From assembly GCA_945871045.1 (NCBI GenBank), contig CAMBUC010000026.1:1-13645 (forward strand): 13,645 nucleotides of DNA, given 5' to 3'. The stretch comes from an uncultured bacterium. GTDB taxonomy: Bacteria > Bacillota > Clostridia > Lachnospirales > Lachnospiraceae. Position numbers and translations under genes: made by a program. Positions 7,791-13,645 of the stretch are shown here, piece by piece. The stretch's first letter is position 1, and the number at the start of each line of letters is the position of its first letter. A model generated the notes under the pieces. The model saw only the letters and a program-made list of their open reading frames with translations, ran no database searches and had not been told where the DNA came from.

Positions 7791-9137
7791 TCAGACCTGT
7801 TCTTCTTGTTCCTTTTTCCAGATTTTCACATGATCCAAGTAGTTACGGATCGTCTGCTCATAACCATTCTCAGACGGCTCATAAAACACTTCGTTTTCCA
7901 ATCCATCCGGCAGATATTGCTGCGCCGCATAATGATGCGGATATGCATGTGCATAGTTATAGCCAACCCCATGCCCCAGTTTTTCCGAGGATTTATAATG
8001 GGCATCCTGTAAATGTGCCGGAACCGGCGGGGTCTTTGTGTGCGCCACCACATGCATGGCTTTTTCGATCGCCACACAGGCCGCATTACTTTTCGGTGCG
8101 CTGGCGATATAACTGACTGCCTGTGATAAGATGATCTGTGCCTCCGGCATTCCCACCCGCTCTACAGCAAGGGCGGCTGCCGTGGCAACCTGTAACGCCT
8201 GCGGATCTGCATTGCCCACATCCTCGGATGCACAGATCATCATCCGTCTGGCAATGAATTTGACATCCTCACCGGCGTAAAGCATCCGCGCCAGATAATA
8301 GACTGCCGCGTCAGGGTCTGAGCCCCGCATGCTCTTTATAAATGCGGAGATCGTATCGTAATGATTGTCTCCGTTTTTATCATATTTTAGTACTCGCTTT
8401 TGTATACACTCCTGTGCAACCGCAAGGGTGATGTGGATCTTTCCGTCTACGGCATCCGGCTCCGTGGTTAACATACCCAGTTCGATGGCCGTCAAAGCGG
8501 CTCTGGCATCACCGTTTGCCACATCTGCAAGAAATTCCTTTGCATCCGCCTCCAGAACGGCGCCGTAACTACCCATTCCCTTTTCCCGGTCTGTAACTGC
8601 CCGCTCCAACAATGTACAGATATTTTCTTTTGACAAAGATTTCAGTTCAAAAATGACCGAACGGGATAACAGCGCTCCATTCACCTCAAAATAGGGATTT
8701 TCCGTTGTGGCTCCCACGAGAATGACGGTTCCGTCTTCCACAAACGGAAGCAGATAATCCTGCTGCCCTTTATTAAAACGGTGAATCTCGTCAATGAACA
8801 GGATCGTCTTTTTCCCATACATGCCCCGGTTATTCTTTGCCTGTTCCACAACCTCCTCCATATCCTTTTTTCCGGCAGAGGTGGCATTTAACTGCGTAAA
8901 TACAGCACTGGTCGTGTTGGCGATCACCTTGGCAAGGGTGGTTTTCCCTGTGCCCGGCGGCCCATAAAAGATGATGGAACTTAACTTATCTGCACGAATC
9001 GCCCGGTAAAGGAGTTTGTCCTTTCCGATGATATGCTCCTGCCCCACCACTTCCTCTAATGTTGTCGGACGCATCCGGGAGGCAAGAGGCGATTCCTGCT
9101 CCATATTTTTTTCACGCATGTAATCAAATAAATCCAC
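7791..9137 (-). CDS. rarA: Replication-associated recombination protein A (RarA/MgsA AAA+ ATPase)
   Basis: RarA/MgsA is a clamp-loader-like AAA+ ATPase that acts at stalled replication forks. With a GTG start at 9137 the protein is 448 residues, normal for the family, and begins (M)DLFDYMREKNMEQESPLASRMRP, the usual N terminus in related Firmicutes. GPPGTGKT (59-66) is Walker A, and FIDEIHRF (about 114-121) is Walker B. ATTENPYFEVNGALLSR carries the sensor 1 and arginine-finger region, and the MgsA-type C-terminal half includes YHYAAQQYLPDGLENEVFY-like family landmarks. GGGGA lies 7 nt upstream of GTG. The same frame is open further upstream to 9341, but those 68 codons do not resemble RarA and overlap promoter-like sequence, so I excluded them. 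The aminotransferase follows after 50 nt. The 275-nt gap upstream suggests the gene has its own promoter. Confidence 0.95.
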   Translation of the reverse strand: MDLFDYMREKNMEQESPLASRMRPTTLEEVVGQEHIIGKDKLLYRAIRADKLSSIIFYGPPGTGKTTLAKVIANTTSAVFTQLNATSAGKKDMEEVVEQAKNNRGMYGKKTILFIDEIHRFNKGQQDYLLPFVEDGTVILVGATTENPYFEVNGALLSRSVIFELKSLSKENICTLLERAVTDREKGMGSYGAVLEADAKEFLADVANGDARAALTAIELGMLTTEPDAVDGKIHITLAVAQECIQKRVLKYDKNGDNHYDTISAFIKSMRGSDPDAAVYYLARMLYAGEDVKFIARRMMICASEDVGNADPQALQVATAAALAVERVGMPEAQIILSQAVSYIASAPKSNAACVAIEKAMHVVAHTKTPPVPAHLQDAHYKSSEKLGHGVGYNYAHAYPHHYAAQQYLPDGLENEVFYEPSENGYEQTIRNYLDHVKIWKKEQEEQV

Positions 9138-9144
9138 TGATCTA

Positions 9145-9149
9145 TCCCC
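9145..9149 (-). promoter_or_regulatory. Ribosome binding site supporting the rarA GTG start
   Basis: Minus-strand GGGGA lies 7 nt before GTG 9137. It is the only appropriately placed Shine-Dalgarno for the conserved N terminus. Confidence 0.5.
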
Positions 9150-9261
9150 ATATCCATTGAATCCCTTTGGCCTTCCGATGAAATCCAATATCCTATGATG
9201 ATTCATTTTGCAGTTTTGCTTTTTCAAAATTTCAAAACAGCATCGGTCGGTCACCTCTACA

Positions 9262-9290
9262 AAGATACATGATATCCCCCTATTTTTCAA
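9262..9290 (-). promoter_or_regulatory. Candidate promoter of rarA (TTGAAA-N17-TATCTT)
   Basis: The minus strand carries TTGAAA (9290-9285), a 17-nt spacer and TATCTT (9267-9262). A start near 9255 would give a leader of about 120 nt. An alternative in the same gap is TTGACA (9341-9336) with TATTTT (9319-9314) at 16 nt. A 7-bp inverted repeat (ATAATGA 9341-9347 and TCATTAT 9378-9384) covers the end of the TTGACA box. No gene-like reading frame is credible in 9138-9412. Confidence 0.35.
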
Positions 9291-9412
9291 GTGTTTTCGG
9301 GGATTTTTAGAAAAAAATACAGTTTTTGTACACCTTGTCAATAATGATGGTTTTGCAAGTTGATTCCTTGTGCTAATTCATTATATGAAAGATCGGAACA
9401 GAATGGCAATTT

Positions 9413-10132
9413 CTATTCCAGTAAAAGATCCTCTACCGTCACAAACATATAACCCTCTTTTTGAAGTGTATCGATGATCCGAAAGGCAGATCTTACGGAA
9501 GAAGCGGAGGCGTCATGCAACAAGATAATACTGTTTTCTTCCACCTCCCGCAACACCCGCTGCACTACCAGATCGCTGCTGGTGGTGGCCCAATCCCGCG
9601 GATCGATATCCCAAAGCACTTCCACCATCTGCACTTCACCATCGAGATTTTCTTTCCAGCAGCCATAGGGCGGCCTGATATAACTGGCGTATTGCCCGGT
9701 TGCCTGATAGATCGCCTCGTTTGTGCGCCTCACCTGCTCCAGCGCCTTTTCATCGCTCAGTTGTCTTAAATTCACATGTTTATACGCATGCACGCCGATC
9801 AAATGTCCCTCCTCGCTGGCACGGCGGACAATTTGCGGATACTGCTCCACTTCAGATCCCAGCACAAAAAATGATGCCTTTACACCGCGCTCTTTTAATC
9901 CGTCCAGCAAAAGTTCCGTATATTCCGGATTTGGTCCGTCATCAAAACTAAGCGCAACCTTTTTGATCTGTTCATCCTGCTGCAAAAATACGGATACCAT
10001 CCGGGAGCGACCTGCGAAACAGGAAAGGATAATCCCCATCAGGAGCATGCCTCCAAACAGTATGGATGAAAATAAAATCTTCTTTTTCAAGTCTTCAATC
10101 CGAAAATAATTCAAAATAAAAACCCGCTGCAT
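9413..10132 (-). CDS. Membrane-anchored polysaccharide deacetylase (NodB/CE4 family)
   Basis: This 239-residue protein has an N-terminal hydrophobic segment (about 19-40) after KKK at 16-18, followed by an extracytoplasmic NodB homology domain. The five CE4 motifs are present: SFDDGP (62-67, metal ligand D65), HAYKH (H115 and H119, the other two ligands), RPPYG (153-157), DIDPRDW (175-181) and LLHD (204-207, H206). Such enzymes remove N-acetyl groups from peptidoglycan or other wall polymers using a divalent metal. The substrate here is unknown. The hydrophobic segment ends IILSC (C38), which fits a lipobox, so it may be a lipoprotein rather than a transmembrane protein. No Shine-Dalgarno precedes ATG 10132, and this ATG lies in a hairpin stem; a later start (for example ATG 10039, with GGAGG 10 nt upstream) would lose most of the anchor. 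The gene stands between clpB (178 nt away) and rarA (275 nt). Confidence 0.92.
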   Translation of the reverse strand: MQRVFILNYFRIEDLKKKILFSSILFGGMLLMGIILSCFAGRSRMVSVFLQQDEQIKKVALSFDDGPNPEYTELLLDGLKERGVKASFFVLGSEVEQYPQIVRRASEEGHLIGVHAYKHVNLRQLSDEKALEQVRRTNEAIYQATGQYASYIRPPYGCWKENLDGEVQMVEVLWDIDPRDWATTSSDLVVQRVLREVEENSIILLHDASASSVRSAFRIIDTLQKEGYMFVTVEDLLLE

Positions 10133-10156
10133 ACAGTTTGATTTATTGTATGCGGC
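10126..10156. repeat. Inverted repeat covering the deacetylase start codon
   Basis: The arms 10126-10135 and 10147-10156 pair over 10 positions with one mismatch, around an 11-nt loop. The ATG complement (10130-10132) lies in one arm. The other arm contains a TACAAT (10150-10145) that could be a -10 box, though no convincing -35 was found. Confidence 0.5.
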
Positions 10157-10200
10157 AGGTTCGTTGAAATTACCACCAAGTAACTATATTTTCGAAACAT

Positions 10201-10242
10201 GTATGTCCACTCCACACCTGACGTGCAAAGTCGTGGACATAC
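10201..10242. repeat. Perfect 10-bp inverted repeat downstream of clpB
   Basis: GTATGTCCAC (10201-10210) and GTGGACATAC (10233-10242) are perfect reverse complements separated by 22 nt. The structure begins about 70 nt past the clpB stop. On the minus strand it is followed by AUGUUUCG rather than a U-run, so it is not a canonical terminator. It might act as an RNA 3'-end stabiliser or a binding site. It overlaps the lower copy of the 40-bp direct repeat. Confidence 0.6.
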
Positions 10243-10256
10243 CTGCTTCTTATTTC
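10217..10256. repeat. 40-bp direct repeat, copy 1 (lower-coordinate copy)
   Basis: This matches 10269-10308 at 32 of 40 positions, including an identical 12-mer TGCAAAGTCGTG (10224-10235) and an identical 10-mer TTCTTATTTC at its end. The start-to-start distance is 52 bp. No third copy was seen in the window. Confidence 0.75.
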
Positions 10257-10268
10257 GTTATTTTGACG

Positions 10269-10308
10269 CCTGAAATGCAAAGTCGTGAATTTCCATGATT
10301 CTTATTTC
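10269..10308. repeat. 40-bp direct repeat, copy 2 (next to the clpB stop)
   Basis: This is the second copy of the element at 10217-10256, ending 2 nt from the clpB stop codon. Read on the minus strand, both copies encode a similar peptide pattern: EIRIMEIHDFAFQ here and EIRSRYVHDFARQ in the other copy. Confidence 0.75.
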
Positions 10309-10310
10309 AC

Positions 10311-12893
10311 TTACTTTCTCCGTGCTGCCAGGGCGTGTTCTTTTACATAGATCTCTATGGTGTCTCCGACAGATACTTCGTCTGCCAGAATCAGTTTTGC
10401 GGATAATGTCTCTACTGTTTTTTGCAGATAACGCTTCAGCGGACGTGCACCATATACCGGATCGTAAGCCTGCTCAATCACAAGGTTTTCTGCTTCCGGT
10501 GTCAGTTCTACCACAAGTTCACGATCTGCCAGGCGGCTATTCAGATCTGCCAGCAACAGGCGGATGATATTTGTTGTATCAGCCTTTGTCAGGGGCTTAA
10601 ACATGATGATCTCATCCAGACGGTTCAAAAACTCCGGCCGGAAGGAATTACGAAGTTCACCCATGACAGCCTGTTCTGCTTCCGGTTTGATATTTCCTTC
10701 TTCATCGATTCCTTCTAACAGATACGGCGCACCAAGGTTGGAGGTCATGATCAGGATAGTATTCTTAAAATCAACGGTACGACCCTGAGAATCTGTGATC
10801 CGACCATCATCCAGCACCTGCAAAAGGACATTAAATACATCCGGGTGGGCCTTTTCCACTTCATCAAACAATACAACGGAATAGGGTTTTCTACGTACCG
10901 CCTCGGTGAGCTGGCCGCCCTCCTCATAGCCTACGTATCCGGGAGGCGCTCCGATCAAACGGGAAACGGAATATTTCTCCATATATTCACTCATATCAAG
11001 ACGTACCATATTGCTCTCATCGTCAAACAGGCTGGCTGCCAGTGCCTTTGCCAGTTCTGTCTTACCAACACCCGTCGGTCCTAAGAAGAGGAAGGATCCG
11101 ATGGGCTTTGAAGGGTCTTTGATGCCTGCTTTGGATCGGATGATGGCTTCCGTTACACGGGTGACGCCTTCGTCCTGTCCGATCACACGTTTATGCAGTT
11201 CTTCATCCAGATGCAGCGTTTTATTCCGCTCAGACTCATTTAATTTTGCTACAGGAATTCCTGTCCAACGGGAAATGATCTTTGCGATCTCTTCCTCGCT
11301 GACATTCTCGTGAACCAGAGACAGATCCCGGTCTTTCACCTGCTGCTCCTCCAGTTCCAACTGCTGCTGCAACTGCGGCAGCCTGCCATATTGTAACTCG
11401 GCTGCTTTTTCCAGATCATAATTCTGCTGCGCCGTCTGAATCTGTTTTTTCACCTGCTCGATCTCTTCGCGCAGTTTCTGTACTTTCTCCACAGAAGACT
11501 TTTCGTTTTCCCATTGTGCCTTTTGGGTGGCAAAGGTTTCCTTTAATTCTGCCAGTTCTTTTTGCAGATTCGAAAGACGTTCCTCTGACAGACGGTCCGT
11601 CTCTTTCTTCAACGCAGTCTCCTCGATCTGCAGCTGCATGATCCGTCGGTTCAACTCATCCAGTTCTGCCGGCATGGAATCCAATTCTGTCTTGATCAGG
11701 GCGCATGCCTCATCCACAAGATCGATGGCTTTATCCGGCAAGAACCGGTCACTGATATATCGATTAGACAAAACGGCGGCAGAAACTAACGCACCGTCTG
11801 TGATCTTTACGCCGTGGAACACTTCGTAGCGCTCCTTTAATCCTCTGAGGATGGAAATGGTATCCGCCACCGTGGGTTCATCCACCATGACCGGCTGGAA
11901 ACGGCGCTCCAAAGCCGCATCCTTTTCTATATATTCCCGGTACTCATCTAATGTGGTTGCTCCGATACAGTGCAGTTCGCCACGGGCCAGCATCGGTTTT
12001 AAGAGCTGTCCGGCGTCCATGGCACCATCCGTTTTTCCCGCTCCCACAATGGTGTGAAGTTCATCAATAAAGAGAATGATCTGTCCGTCAGAATTTTTGA
12101 TATCATCCAAAACAGCCTTCAGACGTTCCTCAAACTCACCACGGTATTTCGCACCTGCAATGAGCGCTCCCATATCCAGTGCAAACAATTTTTTATCTTT
12201 TAAGCCCTCAGGCACATCTCCTTTTACGATACGCTGGGCCAGTCCTTCCACAACTGCCGTTTTTCCAACACCCGGCTCACCGATCAGGCACGGGTTGTTT
12301 TTCGTCTTCCGGGACAGGATACGAACCACATTTCGGATCTCCTCATCACGGCCGATCACCGGATCCAGTTTTTGATCCCGGGCACGCTCCACCATGTCAT
12401 AACCGTATTTTTCCAGTGTATCATAGGTGGCTTCCGGATTGTCCGAAGTTACCCGCTGGTTCCCCCGCACGGTAGAAAGGGCAGACAGAAAACGGTCTCT
12501 TGTGATACCGTACTCCTTCCACAGTTCTTTCATCGCCTTGTTGGGATATTTCAAAAGTGACAAAAACAGATGCTCCACGGACACATACTCATCACCCAGC
12601 GCCTTTGCCTCATCTTCTGCGTGAATGAGCACCTGATTGAGATCTTTGCCGATAAACACCTGTCCGCCGCTGACCTTCACCCGGGCCGCCAGTTTGCTTT
12701 CTGCGTTATTTGTAAAATGCGCCAGCTGGATCTCCATCTTTTCGATCAGTTTCGGGATCAATCCATCCTGCTGATGCAAGAGCGCTACCAAAAGGTGCTC
12801 CTGCTCGATCTCCTGATTTCCGTATTCGTAAGCCAGTTTCTCACAACTGTTGACTGCTTCCATTGATTTTTGTGTAAATTTTTGAATGTTCAT
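10311..12893 (-). CDS. clpB: ATP-dependent protein disaggregase ClpB
   Basis: ClpB is a hexameric Hsp100 chaperone that threads aggregated proteins through its pore together with DnaK. At 860 residues it is full length (E. coli 857). The N domain (about 1-145) has the two Clp_N repeats. NBD1 has Walker A GEPGVGKT (205-212), pore-loop tyrosine Y250 (AKYRGE) and Walker B ILFIDELH (273-280). A long charged coiled-coil middle domain (about 400-530) separates ClpB from ClpC, ClpA and ClpX. NBD2 has Walker A GPTGVGKT (605-612), pore-loop GYVGYEEG (652-659) and Walker B VVLFDEVE (673-680). No frameshift is apparent. AAGGAGG (12901-12907) stands 7 nt before the ATG. A sigma-A-type promoter with a perfect CIRCE operator lies directly upstream, so HrcA repression and heat induction are expected. 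The gene looks monocistronic or followed by weak read-through into the deacetylase. Confidence 0.98.
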   Translation of the reverse strand: MNIQKFTQKSMEAVNSCEKLAYEYGNQEIEQEHLLVALLHQQDGLIPKLIEKMEIQLAHFTNNAESKLAARVKVSGGQVFIGKDLNQVLIHAEDEAKALGDEYVSVEHLFLSLLKYPNKAMKELWKEYGITRDRFLSALSTVRGNQRVTSDNPEATYDTLEKYGYDMVERARDQKLDPVIGRDEEIRNVVRILSRKTKNNPCLIGEPGVGKTAVVEGLAQRIVKGDVPEGLKDKKLFALDMGALIAGAKYRGEFEERLKAVLDDIKNSDGQIILFIDELHTIVGAGKTDGAMDAGQLLKPMLARGELHCIGATTLDEYREYIEKDAALERRFQPVMVDEPTVADTISILRGLKERYEVFHGVKITDGALVSAAVLSNRYISDRFLPDKAIDLVDEACALIKTELDSMPAELDELNRRIMQLQIEETALKKETDRLSEERLSNLQKELAELKETFATQKAQWENEKSSVEKVQKLREEIEQVKKQIQTAQQNYDLEKAAELQYGRLPQLQQQLELEEQQVKDRDLSLVHENVSEEEIAKIISRWTGIPVAKLNESERNKTLHLDEELHKRVIGQDEGVTRVTEAIIRSKAGIKDPSKPIGSFLFLGPTGVGKTELAKALAASLFDDESNMVRLDMSEYMEKYSVSRLIGAPPGYVGYEEGGQLTEAVRRKPYSVVLFDEVEKAHPDVFNVLLQVLDDGRITDSQGRTVDFKNTILIMTSNLGAPYLLEGIDEEGNIKPEAEQAVMGELRNSFRPEFLNRLDEIIMFKPLTKADTTNIIRLLLADLNSRLADRELVVELTPEAENLVIEQAYDPVYGARPLKRYLQKTVETLSAKLILADEVSVGDTIEIYVKEHALAARRK

Positions 12894-12900
12894 AAAAGCA

Positions 12901-12907
12901 CCTCCTT
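12901..12907 (-). promoter_or_regulatory. Ribosome binding site of clpB
   Basis: AAGGAGG on the minus strand lies 7 nt before ATG 12893. Its first A is shared with the TGA of a possible six-codon leader frame (12927-12907). Confidence 0.85.
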
Positions 12908-12908
12908 C

Positions 12909-12954
12909 AAAAAATAATGGCTAACACCAAGGATTCCTCCTTATGTCAGCCATT
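12909..12954 (-). terminator. Intrinsic terminator-like hairpin of the upstream gene, overlapping the clpB promoter
   Basis: In minus-strand RNA, 12954-12944 pairs with 12926-12916 over 11 bp with one G-U. An inner AAGGA/UCCUU stem (12942-12938 with 12933-12929) closes a GGAA tetraloop of the GNRA type. The stem is followed by A and six U (12914-12909), giving a classic intrinsic terminator. It sits about 90 nt past the stop of the upstream partial gene. Because its 5' arm includes the clpB -10 box, a transcript starting at the clpB promoter should lack most of that arm. Confidence 0.65.
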
Positions 12955-12980
12955 ATACATCGCGCATTAGCACTCGTCAA
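12952..12980 (-). promoter_or_regulatory. clpB promoter (TTGACG-N17-TATAAT)
   Basis: The minus strand carries TTGACG (12980-12975), a 17-nt spacer and a perfect TATAAT (12957-12952). Transcription would begin near 12944-12947, giving a leader of about 52 nt. The -35 box lies almost wholly in the centre of the CIRCE operator, so HrcA binding would block RNA polymerase directly. Confidence 0.85.
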
Positions 12981-12993
12981 GCAAGAGTGCTAA
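12967..12993. promoter_or_regulatory. CIRCE operator (HrcA binding site)
   Basis: TTAGCACTC (12967-12975), 9 nt and GAGTGCTAA (12985-12993) match the CIRCE consensus TTAGCACTC-N9-GAGTGCTAA at every position. HrcA represses heat-shock genes through this element and is inactivated when misfolded protein titrates GroEL. In many Firmicutes CIRCE marks groESL and the hrcA-grpE-dnaK operon, so its presence on clpB puts disaggregation in the same regulon. Confidence 0.96.
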
Positions 12994-13042
12994 TAATTTT
13001 GTGAAATATTTATGAATTTTCGAGACAGAAGGAACACGCCTG

Positions 13043-13645
13043 CTACCCTGCATACATCAATCCGTCCAGCAGTTCCCATATATCGGTTCCATCGATGGTA
13101 TCGCCGTTTTCGCGCTCCAGCTGAATGTAATAGAGCGTATCGGTCTGATAGGTTGTATCAGCATCTACCATAAAGTAATTCAGATCATATTCTTCCGTTT
13201 CCGGTACATAATCGATGGCTTGTACACCCCAGACTTCATTCTCTGTAGCCTTCACGATACGGAAGAAGGTTCCTGCCGGGATCACACCGTTTTCATCGGT
13301 CACTGTACCGTCTTCCTTCATGACTTTGCACGGAACATCTGCTTTTGCTTTCAGCAAAAATCCTGCATCCACCGTATATACCTCTTCCTCCGATACCGGA
13401 AGTCCCTGCTCTCCAACATGGTATTTTTTCATTCCGTTATAGGTGCTTAATGTATCCAGCCGCGAACTCAGATAAAACTGCTGCGGGTTCACAAAGACCG
13501 GACTGTTTGTTTCATAATAATACTTGCCATCTTCCTCATGGCTGACATATGTACCGGGCATAAACAGATTGCTGTTACCGTCACCCCAGGGAACCAGCGT
13601 CCCAGTTGCCAGATCAAACACCTCCAGCACCGAGTAATCACTTTC
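13043..13645 (-). CDS. Unrecognised acidic protein, C-terminal part (N terminus beyond window)
   Basis: The frame is open from the window edge (ESDYSVLEVFDLATG...) to TAG at 13043, giving 200 residues of the C-terminal part. A GTG at 13630 is in frame, but no ribosome site can be judged and the frame continues past the window edge, so I treat the gene as truncated rather than starting there. I recognise no family. It is acidic and rich in Tyr, Thr and Asp, has no transmembrane segment in the visible part, and contains many short beta-prone stretches (for example VIPAGTFFRIVKATENEVWG). This looks like an extracytoplasmic beta-rich domain, possibly the end of a secreted protein or lipoprotein; that is a guess from composition. 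The terminator-like hairpin at 12909-12954 would end its transcript. Confidence 0.8.
   Translation of the reverse strand, partial: ESDYSVLEVFDLATGTLVPWGDGNSNLFMPGTYVSHEEDGKYYYETNSPVFVNPQQFYLSSRLDTLSTYNGMKKYHVGEQGLPVSEEEVYTVDAGFLLKAKADVPCKVMKEDGTVTDENGVIPAGTFFRIVKATENEVWGVQAIDYVPETEEYDLNYFMVDADTTYQTDTLYYIQLERENGDTIDGTDIWELLDGLMYAG

Noticed and set aside
9210..9241. Weak hairpin GCAGTTTTG...CAAAACAGC in the rarA leader
   Set aside because: Pairing is mainly six A/T-rich base pairs with a mismatch near the base; it is too weak to call a regulatory structure.
9138..9341. N-terminal extension of RarA (68 codons)
   Set aside because: It lacks family similarity, contains promoter-like boxes and would lack a ribosome site; the GTG start at 9137 explains the conserved N terminus.
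10170..10309. Small genes encoding the HDFA-containing peptides after clpB
   Set aside because: The upper frame would give only 12 codons from an ATG without a ribosome site, and the lower frame has no ATG. I report the repeat but do not call genes.
1..13645. Mobile element, prophage, CRISPR, tRNA/rRNA or defence system
   Set aside because: No transposase, integrase, regularly spaced repeat array, clover-leaf candidate or defence-like gene cluster was seen; the gene content is housekeeping and codon style looks uniform.

Overview
This window looks like ordinary chromosome of a Gram-positive Clostridia-type Firmicute, probably Lachnospiraceae-like. That assignment is an inference. It rests on the HrcA/CIRCE-type control of clpB, AAGGAGG-like ribosome binding sites, moderate GC content, and the protein types: a long DnaE with intact PHP metal ligands, a four-Cys Mrp ATPase and a RarA beginning (M)DLFDYM. 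All nine genes lie on the minus strand, so transcription runs from high to low coordinates. No RNA gene, CRISPR array, insertion sequence, prophage or integrase was seen, and no gap between genes exceeds 300 bases.

In transcription order the layout is as follows. First comes the 3' part of an unrecognised acidic protein (13645-13043). Next is a control region holding a perfect CIRCE operator, a strong promoter and a terminator-like hairpin packed on top of each other (12901-12993), followed by clpB (12893-10311). The gap after clpB carries a duplicated 40-bp element. A membrane-anchored NodB/CE4 polysaccharide deacetylase follows (10132-9413), then rarA/mgsA (9137-7791) and a class I/II aminotransferase of the aspartate aminotransferase Ic type (7740-6451). 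A second hairpin-plus-TATAAT control region precedes an aldo/keto reductase (6297-5338). The last three genes are mtnA (5261-4167), an Mrp/ApbC iron-sulfur carrier ATPase (4162-3323) and dnaE (3260 to the window edge, cut before its C terminus).

Functionally this is a housekeeping mixture: protein disaggregation (ClpB), replication and fork rescue (DnaE, RarA), Fe-S cluster delivery (Mrp), methylthioribose salvage (MtnA), amino-acid transamination, redox chemistry and cell-wall modification. mtnA and mrp are tightly coupled, with mrp's Shine-Dalgarno overlapping the mtnA stop. mtnA, mrp and dnaE, and probably the reductase, look like one transcription unit.

I found no convincing new multi-gene system. 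The most interesting signals are in the DNA between genes: (1) the clpB -10 box sits inside one arm of a terminator hairpin, so read-through RNA can form the terminator but the clpB transcript itself cannot; (2) a similar overlay appears upstream of the aldo/keto reductase; (3) a duplicated element after clpB conserves a peptide-like EIR....HDFA.Q pattern; (4) a hairpin includes the deacetylase start codon.
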